Below are positions 14,809 through 21,492 of a stretch of DNA of 27,891 nt, piece after piece; position 1 is the stretch's first letter, and each line of letters starts with the position of its first letter. Under the pieces are notes generated by a model, which ran no database searches, was not told the origin of the DNA, and saw only the letters and a list, made by a program, of their open reading frames with translations. The position numbers and the translations under genes are program-made. The stretch covers positions 1 through 27,891 of the forward strand of contig DAOPYN010000053.1 of NCBI GenBank assembly GCA_035352895.1, given 5' to 3'. Source of the DNA: UBA5070 sp035352895 (GTDB taxonomy: Bacteria > Fibrobacterota > Fibrobacteria > UBA5070).

Positions 14809-14827
14809 GCGCGAGCATGGCTCGCGC
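14809..14827. repeat. Perfect 8-bp palindrome before the purA ribosome binding site
   Basis: GCGCGAGC (14809-14816) and GCTCGCGC (14820-14827) flank a three-base spacer. The element lies between the upstream terminator and the purA start, 12 bases from the ATG. It could be an operator for a dimeric regulator or an mRNA hairpin affecting purA translation. No known PurR-type operator was recognised. Confidence 0.55.
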
Positions 14828-14830
14828 ATA

Positions 14831-14865
14831 GAAAAGCCCGGCCACGGAGATCCCGTGGTCCGGGC
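14831..14865 (-). terminator. Intrinsic terminator after the rpmG unit (minus strand)
   Basis: On the minus strand GCCCGGACCACGG pairs with CCGTGGCCGGGC with one mismatch and a GATCT loop, followed by TTTTC. It lies 12 bases beyond the stop of the ATP-grasp-like gene and separates that transcript from purA. Confidence 0.88.
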
Positions 14866-14877
14866 AAAAACAGAAAA

Positions 14878-15789
14878 TTAGTTCAGTCGCGACTTCCTGG
14901 ACTGTGCGAACAGCCCTTCGAGTCGCTCCGGCAGCTGGGGAACGAACTTCGGATTGGACACCAGTGCCGCTTTCCAGAAGCCCATCGCCCGCACCGCATG
15001 GACCTGGGGGGCGTTTCCGTCGCGCAGGATGTCCACCGCCACCGGATCCAAGGCGAACGCCTTGGCCGCCGCCAGGGCCAGCTCGGCTTCGCCGGACCGC
15101 AAGGACTCGGCGACGTATTCGGGTTCCAATCCCGGGGTTCCACCGCGCCAGATGGCCACGATCTCACCGCCCATCACAAGAAGACTCGCGATCTCGCCAC
15201 GCACATCGCGAGTCAGGACGAACGGCCCGGAAGGATATTCCTGCCAAAGCTCTTCCAACCGTTCCCGGGCACCACTGCCGAAGGCGATCCACTCGATTTC
15301 CGTCGAGTTCCCGCCCTCCGGAACCCGGAACTGCGCCCCTTTTTGGCGGCGTACGAAATCAGCGGCGTCGTCCAGATTCTCGCCCACGTAGTGGTCGATC
15401 ACCGGAACCCCGCTGCGCAGAAGCCGAAGCAGGACACGCGTGGGCTCCCACGCCAAGCGGATGCCGCGAGGATCCGGCAACACGGGAACCCCCGCCAAGG
15501 CGATCTCTTCCAGGAGAGAACGTCGCCATTCGAACAATTCGGCATCCTGCCGCCCACACAAGGAAGCAACCAGGATGCCCGAGAGCTTCCCCCAATCGCC
15601 GTGCACCCAGTCCTCGTGGAGGAGGACGCCCCCCTCGCGGAACCGAAACCCCTGGGGACCCAACCAGAGCGGCTTGCACCCGGAAGCCAGGAAGGACCTC
15701 GTGAGAGGTCCCGATGACAGGTCCCATAGTGGCGCCACGATCGCGGGTCGGGAATGCGCTCCGTCCCGCCGATGGGCGGAAGAAGGCAT
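14878..15789 (-). CDS. Uncharacterised protein resembling a degenerate RimK-type ATP-grasp
   Basis: The 303-residue protein is of no certain family. The order of motifs follows RimK-like ATP-grasp ligases. A segment LAWEPTRVLLRLLRSGVPV (112-130) sits where the lead-in strand and helix (usually KLL...L...GIPV) would be. VLTRDVRGEIASLLVMGGEIVAIWR (191-215) resembles the F-x-RDIR...VVGG-x-V-x-A strand pair. LALAAAKAFALDPVAVDILRDGNAPQVHAVRAMGF (237-271) resembles the AAxALGLD-x-x-GVDLL...LEVNSSPGF end. In active enzymes that end carries the Mg-binding Glu and Asn, but here it reads VHAVRAMGF, so both are missing. If the fold is right, the protein has probably lost ligase activity. The ATG at 15789 overlaps the L33 stop (ATGA), so it is translationally coupled to a ribosomal protein gene. 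A strong terminator follows. The fold assignment is inference only. Confidence 0.6.
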   Translation of the reverse strand: MPSSAHRRDGAHSRPAIVAPLWDLSSGPLTRSFLASGCKPLWLGPQGFRFREGGVLLHEDWVHGDWGKLSGILVASLCGRQDAELFEWRRSLLEEIALAGVPVLPDPRGIRLAWEPTRVLLRLLRSGVPVIDHYVGENLDDAADFVRRQKGAQFRVPEGGNSTEIEWIAFGSGARERLEELWQEYPSGPFVLTRDVRGEIASLLVMGGEIVAIWRGGTPGLEPEYVAESLRSGEAELALAAAKAFALDPVAVDILRDGNAPQVHAVRAMGFWKAALVSNPKFVPQLPERLEGLFAQSRKSRLN

Positions 15790-15956
15790 CAGACCTTCTT
15801 GGGGGTGTGCTCGGTGTGCTTCTGCAGGCGAGGGCAGTACTTCTTGAAGACCTTGCCCTTGGCGGTCTTGTTGAGCACCACGGTGTAGTTCTGCTCCTTG
15901 GTTTCCTTGCAAACCAGGAAGTAGATCTCCTTACCTGTCTTTTTCTTGGCGGCCAT
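15789..15956 (-). CDS. rpmG: 50S ribosomal protein L33
   Basis: The 55-residue large-subunit protein sits near the ribosomal E site. The sequence runs KKKTGKEIYFLVCKE, NYTVVLNKTAKGK and KKYCPRLQKHTEH, matching the L33 framework (VTLxC...NYxTxKNK...LxLKKYCPxxxKHTxHxE). Zinc-binding L33 has two CxxC pairs. Here only the first Cys of each pair is left (Cys16 with Thr19, Cys41 with Leu44), so the zinc ribbon is half lost and probably metal-free. The ATG at 15956 follows GGGGAAAAAAGCC, and a very good promoter lies 34 bases upstream. The gene is first in a two-gene unit with the ATP-grasp-like protein. It is not next to secE/nusG, as is frequent in other bacteria. Confidence 0.93.
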   Translation of the reverse strand: MAAKKKTGKEIYFLVCKETKEQNYTVVLNKTAKGKVFKKYCPRLQKHTEHTPKKV

Positions 15957-15989
15957 GGCTTTTTTCCCCGTAAATCGTGAAGGGGCAGG

Positions 15990-16018
15990 AATGTAGCCCC
16001 TCCCCCTTCCGCTTTCAA
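15990..16018 (-). promoter_or_regulatory. Sigma-70-type promoter of rpmG
   Basis: On the minus strand TTGAAA, a spacer of exactly 17 bases and TACATT form the best promoter match in the window. The -10 box is 33 bases before the L33 ATG. It is divergent from the STAS gene, whose start lies 27 bases beyond the -35. Confidence 0.75.
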
Positions 16019-16028
16019 GTGTCGGCAC

Positions 16029-16034
16029 TAGCTT
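16029..16034 (+). promoter_or_regulatory. Candidate -10 box of the STAS gene
   Basis: TAGCTT lies 10 bases before the STAS ATG and belongs to the recurring TA(C/G)NTT set in this window. No recognisable -35 was found, and no Shine-Dalgarno sequence precedes the start. A nearly leaderless mRNA is implied if the box is real. Confidence 0.3.
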
Positions 16035-16044
16035 TTCCGAAATC

Positions 16045-16392
16045 ATGACCTGCCGTATCTCCCTGACCGATTGGAATGGCCGCAAGCTGCTGCTGTTGGA
16101 AGGTTCGGATTTCCTGCCCCAGCAGCAATCGGAAATCCGGGCCTTGTCCAAGTCCCTGTCGGAATCCTCCCAATCCCCCCCCATCCTGATCGACACCTCC
16201 GGTCTGGGTCTGGTCGGCTCGTGTTGCCTGGGCGCGTTGATCGAACTGGCCATGACCTGCCGGAAGCTTGGAATTCCCTGCGCGGTGGTGGAAGCCCGGC
16301 CGGAGATCCTGGACGTGTTCGATATCGTGAGCCTGCAGTCCATTCTGCCGGTGTTCGACTCCCTGGAATCGGCTGGGAAGAACGGGGTTTGA
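16045..16392 (+). CDS. STAS-domain protein (anti-sigma factor antagonist-like)
   Basis: The 115-residue single-domain protein is of the STAS fold found in SpoIIAA/RsbV-type anti-anti-sigma factors and related signalling proteins. The key segment ILIDTSGLGLVGSCCLGALIEL aligns with the usual VLDLS...FIDSSGLGALL. The Ser that is phosphorylated in SpoIIAA-type proteins is kept (Ser59), but the preceding Asp is Gly and the following Ser-Gly is Cys-Cys. The rest (MTCRKLGIPCAVVEARPEILDVFDIVSLQSILPVFDS) follows the second half of the fold, including the common ILPVFDSLEEA-like ending. No kinase, phosphatase or partner sigma factor is adjacent, so it is an orphan here. The ATG at 16045 lacks a Shine-Dalgarno sequence. 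It lies between rpmG (divergent) and rplS. Whether Ser59 is still a phosphosite is unknown. Confidence 0.8.
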   Translation: MTCRISLTDWNGRKLLLLEGSDFLPQQQSEIRALSKSLSESSQSPPILIDTSGLGLVGSCCLGALIELAMTCRKLGIPCAVVEARPEILDVFDIVSLQSILPVFDSLESAGKNGV

Positions 16393-16414
16393 GTCGGTCC
16401 TCGTTGTTGAGCCC

Positions 16415-16442
16415 TTGTGCAATCCCAAGTTGTTTATAGATT
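16415..16442 (+). promoter_or_regulatory. Candidate promoter of rplS
   Basis: TTGTGC (16415-16420), a 16-base spacer and TAGATT (16437-16442) lie in an AT-rich patch 34 bases before the rplS ATG. The -10 again has the TA(C/G)NTT form. GGAGA at 16464-16468 serves as ribosome binding site. Confidence 0.5.
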
Positions 16443-16476
16443 TGGCCTCCTTACGTAATTCTCGGAGACACGCAGA

Positions 16477-16863
16477 ATGTCCATCACACTCCAGGCCATC
16501 CAGTTCCAGAACCTCCGCAGCGACTTGCCGAAGTTCCGCGCTGGCGACACCGTCAAGGTCAACTACAAGATCGTCGAAGGCGACAAGGAACGCATCCAGC
16601 CTTTCCAGGGCGTGGTGATCCAGGTCCGCGGCGCAGGCATCTCCACCATGTTCACCGTGCGCAAGCTCAGCGGCAACGTGGCTGTCGAGCGCATCTTCCC
16701 GATGCACTCGCCCCGCATCGCTTCGCTGGAAGTCATCCGCGAAGGTCTGGTCCGCCGCGCCCGCATCTTCTACATGCGCGAGCTCACCGGCAAGGCCACT
16801 CGCATCAAGGATCGCACCTCCAAGGAAGACAAGTCGAAGGCCAAAGCCAAAGCCAAAGCCTGA
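16477..16863 (+). CDS. rplS: 50S ribosomal protein L19
   Basis: The 128-residue large-subunit protein lies at the 30S-50S interface. The L19 signature is complete: FRAGDTVKVNYKIVEGDKERIQPFQGVVI, RGAGISTMFTVRKLSGNVAVERIFPMHSPRI and LVRRARIFYMRELTGKATRI in outline. The C-terminal tail is Lys/Ala-rich and ends in four KA units encoded by tandem GCCAAA hexamers. This extends the protein slightly beyond the usual 115 residues. GGAGA lies nine bases before the ATG at 16477. In many bacteria rplS follows trmD, rimM and rpsP. Here it stands alone with its own candidate promoter and a strong terminator. Confidence 0.97.
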   Translation: MSITLQAIQFQNLRSDLPKFRAGDTVKVNYKIVEGDKERIQPFQGVVIQVRGAGISTMFTVRKLSGNVAVERIFPMHSPRIASLEVIREGLVRRARIFYMRELTGKATRIKDRTSKEDKSKAKAKAKA

Positions 16864-16892
16864 TTTTCGTTCCAGGGATTTGTCCCGACCTT

Positions 16893-16934
16893 CGAAGGGG
16901 AAAGCCGACGGCTTTCCCCTTCGTTTGCGTTTTC
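16893..16934 (+). terminator. Intrinsic terminator after rplS
   Basis: CGAAGGGGAAAGCC and GGCTTTCCCCTTCG are perfectly complementary over 14 bases with a three-base loop, followed by TTTGCGTTTT. It lies 30 bases after the L19 stop. The remaining 130 bases before lgt show only a possible -10 box. Confidence 0.9.
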
Positions 16935-17051
16935 CGGAATCTCGAGTCCAGGGTGGCGCGATCCACGATCCCCGCCTCCTTCAGCCAAGGTCGGCGTCGA
17001 GGCATGCCACATGTAACGAGGCGGACACTCGTTTCGGGGGCACGCCTTGTC

Positions 17052-17057
17052 TACCTT
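17052..17057 (+). promoter_or_regulatory. Candidate -10 box of the lgt operon
   Basis: TACCTT lies eight bases before the lgt ATG, in the same TACCTTTCC context as trmJ. No Shine-Dalgarno sequence lies between, and no clear -35 was found. If active, it would start the five-gene message almost at the ATG. Confidence 0.33.
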
Positions 17058-17065
17058 TCCGTGCT

Positions 17066-17947
17066 ATGCCCGTAACTGCTCCATTCGATTGGGAACACCT
17101 CCAGTGGCACCTGGATCCCATCGCGATCCAACTGGGTCCCCTCGCCGTACGCTGGTACGGTCTCATGTACGCGGTCGCCTTCGGTGTCGCCTACTGGCTG
17201 GTGATGCGTCGCCTCAAGCACGAAACCTGGGAGATCTCCCGAGACCACGTGGATCGCCTCCTGACCTGGGCGGTGGGCGGAGTCCTGATCGGTGGGCGGA
17301 TCGGATACGTGTTGTTCTACAACTGGGGATACTTCTCCCACCACCCGTTGGAGATCTTCTTCCCCTTCGGATCGGATGCGGAAGGCGGCGTGCGGTTCAC
17401 CGGGATCTCCGGCATGTCCTACCACGGCGGCTTGGCCGGGTTCGCGATCGGTCACATCATCTTCTCGCTGCGCAACCGCATCAATCCGTTGCGCTTCGCC
17501 GACCTGATCGTCCCCGCCATCCCGCTGGGATACATGTTCGGAAGGTTCGGCAACTTCATCAACGGCGAGTTGTGGGGGCGGGTCACCGATGTCGCCTGGG
17601 CCATGCGGTTTCCCTCCGACACGTCGCTGGGTTCGCCCCTCAATGGCATCGCTCCACCGCTTCGCCACCCCAGCCAGCTCTACGAGGCCTTCGGCGAGGG
17701 CTTGCTGATTTGGGCCATCCTCTGGGGGCTGAAGAATCGCCCCTTCTTCAAAGGTCGGATGTTCGCGCTTTACTTGATCGGATACGGTCTGGTCCGCTTC
17801 GCAGTGGAATTCACCCGCGAGCCCGACGCCCAATTGGGCTTCGTTCTGGGCTCCCTTTCCATGGGACAAGTGCTATGCTCGACGATGATCCTGGTCGGGA
17901 CCACGCTCTTGTTCTTCCCGGCCCGCGAGGTTCCCGTCCGGGGGTGA
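17066..17947 (+). CDS. lgt: Prolipoprotein diacylglyceryl transferase
   Basis: This 293-residue inner-membrane enzyme transfers diacylglycerol from phosphatidylglycerol to the lipobox cysteine of prolipoproteins. It has seven predicted membrane segments. The family motifs are all present: RWYGLMYAVAF, GGRIGYVLFYN, SYHGGLAGF (essential His at 120), the signature GRFGNFINGELWGR (Arg160, Asn163, Glu168), HPSQLYEA and EFTREPDAQLG (Arg251, matching an essential C-terminal Arg). About 25 residues between FFPF and GVRFTG are slightly longer than in E. coli. The ATG at 17066 gives the expected N-terminus, although no ribosome binding site is visible. The sigma factor gene starts one base after its stop, so lgt leads a five-gene operon. 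Confidence 0.96.
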   Translation: MPVTAPFDWEHLQWHLDPIAIQLGPLAVRWYGLMYAVAFGVAYWLVMRRLKHETWEISRDHVDRLLTWAVGGVLIGGRIGYVLFYNWGYFSHHPLEIFFPFGSDAEGGVRFTGISGMSYHGGLAGFAIGHIIFSLRNRINPLRFADLIVPAIPLGYMFGRFGNFINGELWGRVTDVAWAMRFPSDTSLGSPLNGIAPPLRHPSQLYEAFGEGLLIWAILWGLKNRPFFKGRMFALYLIGYGLVRFAVEFTREPDAQLGFVLGSLSMGQVLCSTMILVGTTLLFFPAREVPVRG

Positions 17948-17948
17948 A

Positions 17949-18794
17949 ATGACCAATCTCAACGAGCAACTCTACATCCGCGATCTGCACAGGCATCCGG
18001 TCCTCACCCTGGAGGAGGAACGCGCCTACATCCGCCGTTTGAAGGTGGATCCGGAAGACAAGGAAGCCCAGGACAAGCTGATCACCGGCAACCTGCGCTT
18101 CGTGGTGTCGGTGGCGCGCCGGTACCAGAACCGCGGACTGTCCCTCCTGGAACTGATTTCCGAAGGGAACATCGGCCTGTTCAAGGCGGCCCAGCGCTTC
18201 GACGAGACCAAGGAGGTGAAGTTCATCTCCTACGCTGTGTGGTGGATCCGCCAAGGCATCCAGAAGGCGTTGTTCGATCAGGTGGGCACCGTGCGCATCC
18301 CGCCCAACAAGCTGGCCCTGGCCCACCGGTTCAAACGTGCGTTGGCCAAGAGCGGAGGCGACTACGCCAAGACCATCGAGAGCCCGGAATTCAAGGACTA
18401 CGCCGAGGAGATCCCCGAGCTTCTGGAAAAGATGGAGGAAATCTCGCTGAATTCGCCCATCGGCGGATCCGACGACGGCGAGAATTCCACCACCCTCCTG
18501 GACATGCTGGGAACCGACGGCGAGCAGGAACTCGAATCGGAGATGGCCGAGCTCAAGAAGATGCTCGACAAGATGCTGGACGGCAACTTGACCGAACGCG
18601 AAGCGAAGGTCTTGCGGATGTACTACGGCATCAACTACAGCAAGGAGTTCACCTTCGATGAAATCGGTCGGGAACTCCGCCTGACCCGCGAACGCGTGCG
18701 GCAGATCAAGAACAAAAGCCTCAACAAGCTTCTGAAGAACAAGGACGCGCGCGACATCCTCTCACCCTTCCTTTCCGGAGGGCCTGCGGACTGA
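17949..18794 (+). CDS. RNA polymerase sigma-70 factor, primary-type without region 1.1
   Basis: The 281-residue sigma factor has regions 1.2 to 4.2. Region 1.2 is NLNEQLYIRDLHRHPVLTLEEE. Region 2 is LITGNLRFVVSVARRY, ELISEGNIGLFKAAQRFD and KFISYAVWWIRQGI, the core-binding, melting and -10 recognition helices. Region 3 contains VRIPPNKLAL and the 3.2 finger SLNSPIGGSDDGENSTTLLDML. Region 4.2 is FTFDEIGRELRLTRERVRQIKNKSL, the -35 helix-turn-helix. The KFISYAVWWIRQ wording and short N-terminus resemble the housekeeping sigma of Bacteroidetes and Chlorobi relatives, so it could be the RpoD equivalent. It could also be a group 2 (RpoS-like) factor. No symbol is assigned. It starts one base after lgt, with GGGGGTG as a likely ribosome binding site, and is followed by the TPR gene after five bases. 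Confidence 0.93.
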   Translation: MTNLNEQLYIRDLHRHPVLTLEEERAYIRRLKVDPEDKEAQDKLITGNLRFVVSVARRYQNRGLSLLELISEGNIGLFKAAQRFDETKEVKFISYAVWWIRQGIQKALFDQVGTVRIPPNKLALAHRFKRALAKSGGDYAKTIESPEFKDYAEEIPELLEKMEEISLNSPIGGSDDGENSTTLLDMLGTDGEQELESEMAELKKMLDKMLDGNLTEREAKVLRMYYGINYSKEFTFDEIGRELRLTRERVRQIKNKSLNKLLKNKDARDILSPFLSGGPAD

Positions 18795-18799
18795 ACCTC

Positions 18800-20449
18800 A
18801 TGAAGATCGATCGCAGAGCCTGGATGGTGGGCTTGGGCGTCCTGGTGCTCGGCGCCGGGGCGGGCTGGTGGTGGTGGAAGGCTTCCGGAGGTGTCGTGCA
18901 CCCGGCCTCCGTTCCCTTGGGCTTTCCCTCCGACACGTCCCTGTTCCCCGGTCGCGACGTGGGGATGCCCGGGAAGCTTCCGGGAGTATCCAACGCCGAT
19001 CGCAGTCTCCTGGAACGGGCGTTGGACGCCCATAAGAAGGGAGAAGCGGCCCGTGGGCTGGAGATGCTCGAGGAGATCCTGCGCAGGACTCCCGATCTCG
19101 CCGCGGCGCGCTACTACGCCACCCTGTGGCGCTACGAGAAACGCACGGCAAAAGACACTGCGCAGGCCGACACCCTGCTGACCCGCGGGCTTTCGCTGGA
19201 TCCGGGCCACCCCTGGCTTCTGCTCCTGCAGGCCAAGCGCTTGGTGGGACAAGGCAAGACCAAGGAGGCCCACGAAATCCTGGTCAAAGCCATCGACTTC
19301 GCGCCCACCTTCCGGGAAGGCATCGAAGAACTCGCCTCCGTGGAACTGCGCCTGGGCAACCTTCCCCGCGCCCAGCGACTGGCGCAGTTGTCCATCTCGC
19401 TTGCCGACAAGGAAAAGCGCCGCTACGACCTTCTGGCCGAGATCCTCCTCACTCGCGAACGCGACGATTCGGCCGCGGAAGCCGTGAAGCTCGGCTTGGC
19501 CGGCGCGCCCAACGAACCGCGCTACCTGTGGATCCGCGGGCTTCTAGCGGAATCCCGGGGCGACACCGCTTCGGCCCGCAAGGATTATCTGTCGGCCTTG
19601 TCAGCAGGCAGGCTCCCCCAGGCGGAAGACGCGTTGCGGACCCTGGGATTGAAGCCTCTCCACGGTCCGGCCAGGACCGGCACCGGAATCAGTGGCCTCA
19701 ACACCAACCAGACCAGCTTCGCGGTGGAGTTGCTCACCCCCCTCGTCCGCGCCTACCCTCGATCGGCGCCCCTGCACTTCGCCCTGGGAAGGGCCCTGCA
19801 GGAGCAGGGGTACCTCGCCCAGGCCGGCGAGTCGTTCCAACGCGCCCTGGAAATCGATTCCACGGTGCCGGGCCTGGTGGAATGGTCCAGGGAAAACCGC
19901 AAGCTCCTGGAAGAAAAGGCGAAGGTCTTCGCGAAGGTACACGCCGATTCCAGCGCGACCTCCGCCTCCGGCGACACGCGCTGGTACGATCTGGGCCATT
20001 ACCGGATCGCATGGGGCGTTGCGCGCGAACAGTTCCTCGCCCAATTCGGATCCAACCGGTTCGAAAAACCCACACCGAACCTCCTGGTGGAACGCCGCTC
20101 CATGTGGGGGATCGAACACATCCACGGAGCGCGCTTCGATTCCACCGGCCTATGGGCGGTGCAGGCGATCCTGCGCGATGCCGGCAAGGCGAACATCGAT
20201 CTGATGGAGGAAGGAATCCGGCTCAATGCGCTGCAGGCGGGATCCGGAACCTTCAACGAGACCAAGATGTGCCCACCCTGGGGCCAGGTGGAATCCGTCT
20301 GGTGGGAAACCACGGACACCTACGAATTCATGGCCGTACGCACCGGCCCATCCAAGCGCCTCGGGTTGATCCGGGTCCAGAAGGATCGCGTCCCCGACGG
20401 CGGCATCTGCGCCTTGGTGGCCATGGCCATGGATTCCACGCTCCAATGA
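18800..20449 (+). CDS. Membrane-anchored TPR-repeat protein
   Basis: The 549-residue protein begins with a basic start and a single hydrophobic segment (about 8-26, GLGVLVLGAGAGWWWW), acting as an uncleaved anchor or signal. TPR-like repeats follow from about 70 to 370: LLERALDAHKKGEAARGLEMLEEIL, LLTRGLSLDPGHPWLLLLQAKRL, AHEILVKAIDFAPTFREGIEEL, and a later clear one LHFALGRALQEQGYLAQAGESFQRALEID in outline. The C-terminal 150 residues (from about 385) form a different domain rich in Trp, Gly and charged residues. It contains two Cys in KMCPPWG and GGICALV, and I do not recognise it. A periplasmic location is likely from the topology. It lies five bases after the sigma gene and overlaps the next gene by four bases. 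Function unknown; a scaffold role is typical of TPR proteins. Confidence 0.8.
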   Translation: MKIDRRAWMVGLGVLVLGAGAGWWWWKASGGVVHPASVPLGFPSDTSLFPGRDVGMPGKLPGVSNADRSLLERALDAHKKGEAARGLEMLEEILRRTPDLAAARYYATLWRYEKRTAKDTAQADTLLTRGLSLDPGHPWLLLLQAKRLVGQGKTKEAHEILVKAIDFAPTFREGIEELASVELRLGNLPRAQRLAQLSISLADKEKRRYDLLAEILLTRERDDSAAEAVKLGLAGAPNEPRYLWIRGLLAESRGDTASARKDYLSALSAGRLPQAEDALRTLGLKPLHGPARTGTGISGLNTNQTSFAVELLTPLVRAYPRSAPLHFALGRALQEQGYLAQAGESFQRALEIDSTVPGLVEWSRENRKLLEEKAKVFAKVHADSSATSASGDTRWYDLGHYRIAWGVAREQFLAQFGSNRFEKPTPNLLVERRSMWGIEHIHGARFDSTGLWAVQAILRDAGKANIDLMEEGIRLNALQAGSGTFNETKMCPPWGQVESVWWETTDTYEFMAVRTGPSKRLGLIRVQKDRVPDGGICALVAMAMDSTLQ

Positions 20450-21492
20450 AGTCCCAACGCGACCTGGGGATCGATGCGGTCCGTGGACTGGCGATGGTCA
20501 TGATGACCTCCACGCATGCCCTGCGCATGTTCCGCCCGTCCACCCTTCCCGACTTCGCGCAGTGGCTTTTCCGCATCGAACCCGTGACCCCTGCGATCTT
20601 CTTCCTGGTGGCGGGTTGGGGACTCTCGCAGAGCCTGCGGCGGACCAGCGACGTCTCCGCTTGGCGACGCCGACAATGGAAGCGATCAGGCCTCCTGTTC
20701 GGCATCTCGGCGGCCATGTTCTTCGTGTATTCCGGGCCCCAGTGGCCGGAATCCATCGTGTCCACCGGAGTGCTGGGATGCCTCGCGTGGACCATCGCCA
20801 TCGGCACGCTGATCCTACCTCGGACATCGCTGGCCATCGCGCTTCTGGTGGCCACCGTGGCGATACGCGCGGTGTTCGACTCCAAAGGCATCCACATGGA
20901 CGGGCTCAACGCCGGAACTTTCGCCCTGCTGCCCAACCTGCCCATCTTCCTGGCCGGACTGCTTGGCGATCGCCTGCTGGATCGCAACCGCACCTACGAA
21001 GCGATCGCAGGAACCGCCGGAGCGCTGGTGATCCTGTTCCTCAGCTACCGAGTGGGCTTCCGCAACCTCTGGGAAGGTTGGGGGATCGAGCGCAGCACGC
21101 AGGAATACCTGGTCACCGTCAATCACTCCCACAACGGATTCGCCATGGTCTACGATCTGCTCCGGGGAATCCCCACCAGGACCATCCACGCCCGGTTCAA
21201 CACGCCGACCATGGCGCTTCTTCCCGTCCTGGTGGCCATGGCCGGCCTGTGCAGCCAATTCTTCTGCATGGTCACCGACCGGTTCCCCCACCGCCTGAGC
21301 GCCCTCTCCTCCTTGGGACGCCACGGTCTGGTCTACTACCTCACGCATTTCGTCGCATTGGGAGCCATCGCCGTCTTCCTGCCCGCCTCCCTGGCCAACT
21401 GGTCGTGGACATGGTTGATCGTCACCGTCCTGGTGGCCGGCCTCGGAATCATCCTGATGCACCGCTTCGATTCCAGAGGAGCCCGCGCATGA
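20446..21492 (+). CDS. Multi-pass membrane protein, HGSNAT/DUF1624- or acyltransferase-3-like
   Basis: The 348-residue integral membrane protein has about nine or ten hydrophobic segments. The N-terminus RDLGIDAVRGLAMVMMTSTHALRMF carries the D-x-x-RG-x-A...H pattern shared by heparan-alpha-glucosaminide N-acetyltransferase-like and acyltransferase-3 proteins. In these the His and Arg lie in the first membrane helix and are needed for acyl transfer across the membrane. Further parts include PAIFFLVAGWGLSQSLRR, PNLPIFLAGLLGDRLLDR and LGRHGLVYYLTHFVALGAI, the last matching the family's common LGR-x-SL-x-x-Y-x-x-H end. By analogy it would acylate an envelope sugar or lipid. The substrate cannot be read from sequence. 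It overlaps both neighbours by four bases (ATGA), so it belongs to the lgt-sigma-TPR-RNase D operon. Confidence 0.75.
   Translation: MKSQRDLGIDAVRGLAMVMMTSTHALRMFRPSTLPDFAQWLFRIEPVTPAIFFLVAGWGLSQSLRRTSDVSAWRRRQWKRSGLLFGISAAMFFVYSGPQWPESIVSTGVLGCLAWTIAIGTLILPRTSLAIALLVATVAIRAVFDSKGIHMDGLNAGTFALLPNLPIFLAGLLGDRLLDRNRTYEAIAGTAGALVILFLSYRVGFRNLWEGWGIERSTQEYLVTVNHSHNGFAMVYDLLRGIPTRTIHARFNTPTMALLPVLVAMAGLCSQFFCMVTDRFPHRLSALSSLGRHGLVYYLTHFVALGAIAVFLPASLANWSWTWLIVTVLVAGLGIILMHRFDSRGARA

Noticed and set aside
16836..16860. Short tandem hexamers (GCCAAA) at the end of rplS.
   Set aside because: They simply encode the Lys-Ala tail of L19. They are too short to call a separate repeat element.
20052..20070. 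GGTTCGAA resembling a tRNA T-loop.
   Set aside because: It lies inside the TPR protein coding sequence, and no acceptor, D or anticodon stems surround it.
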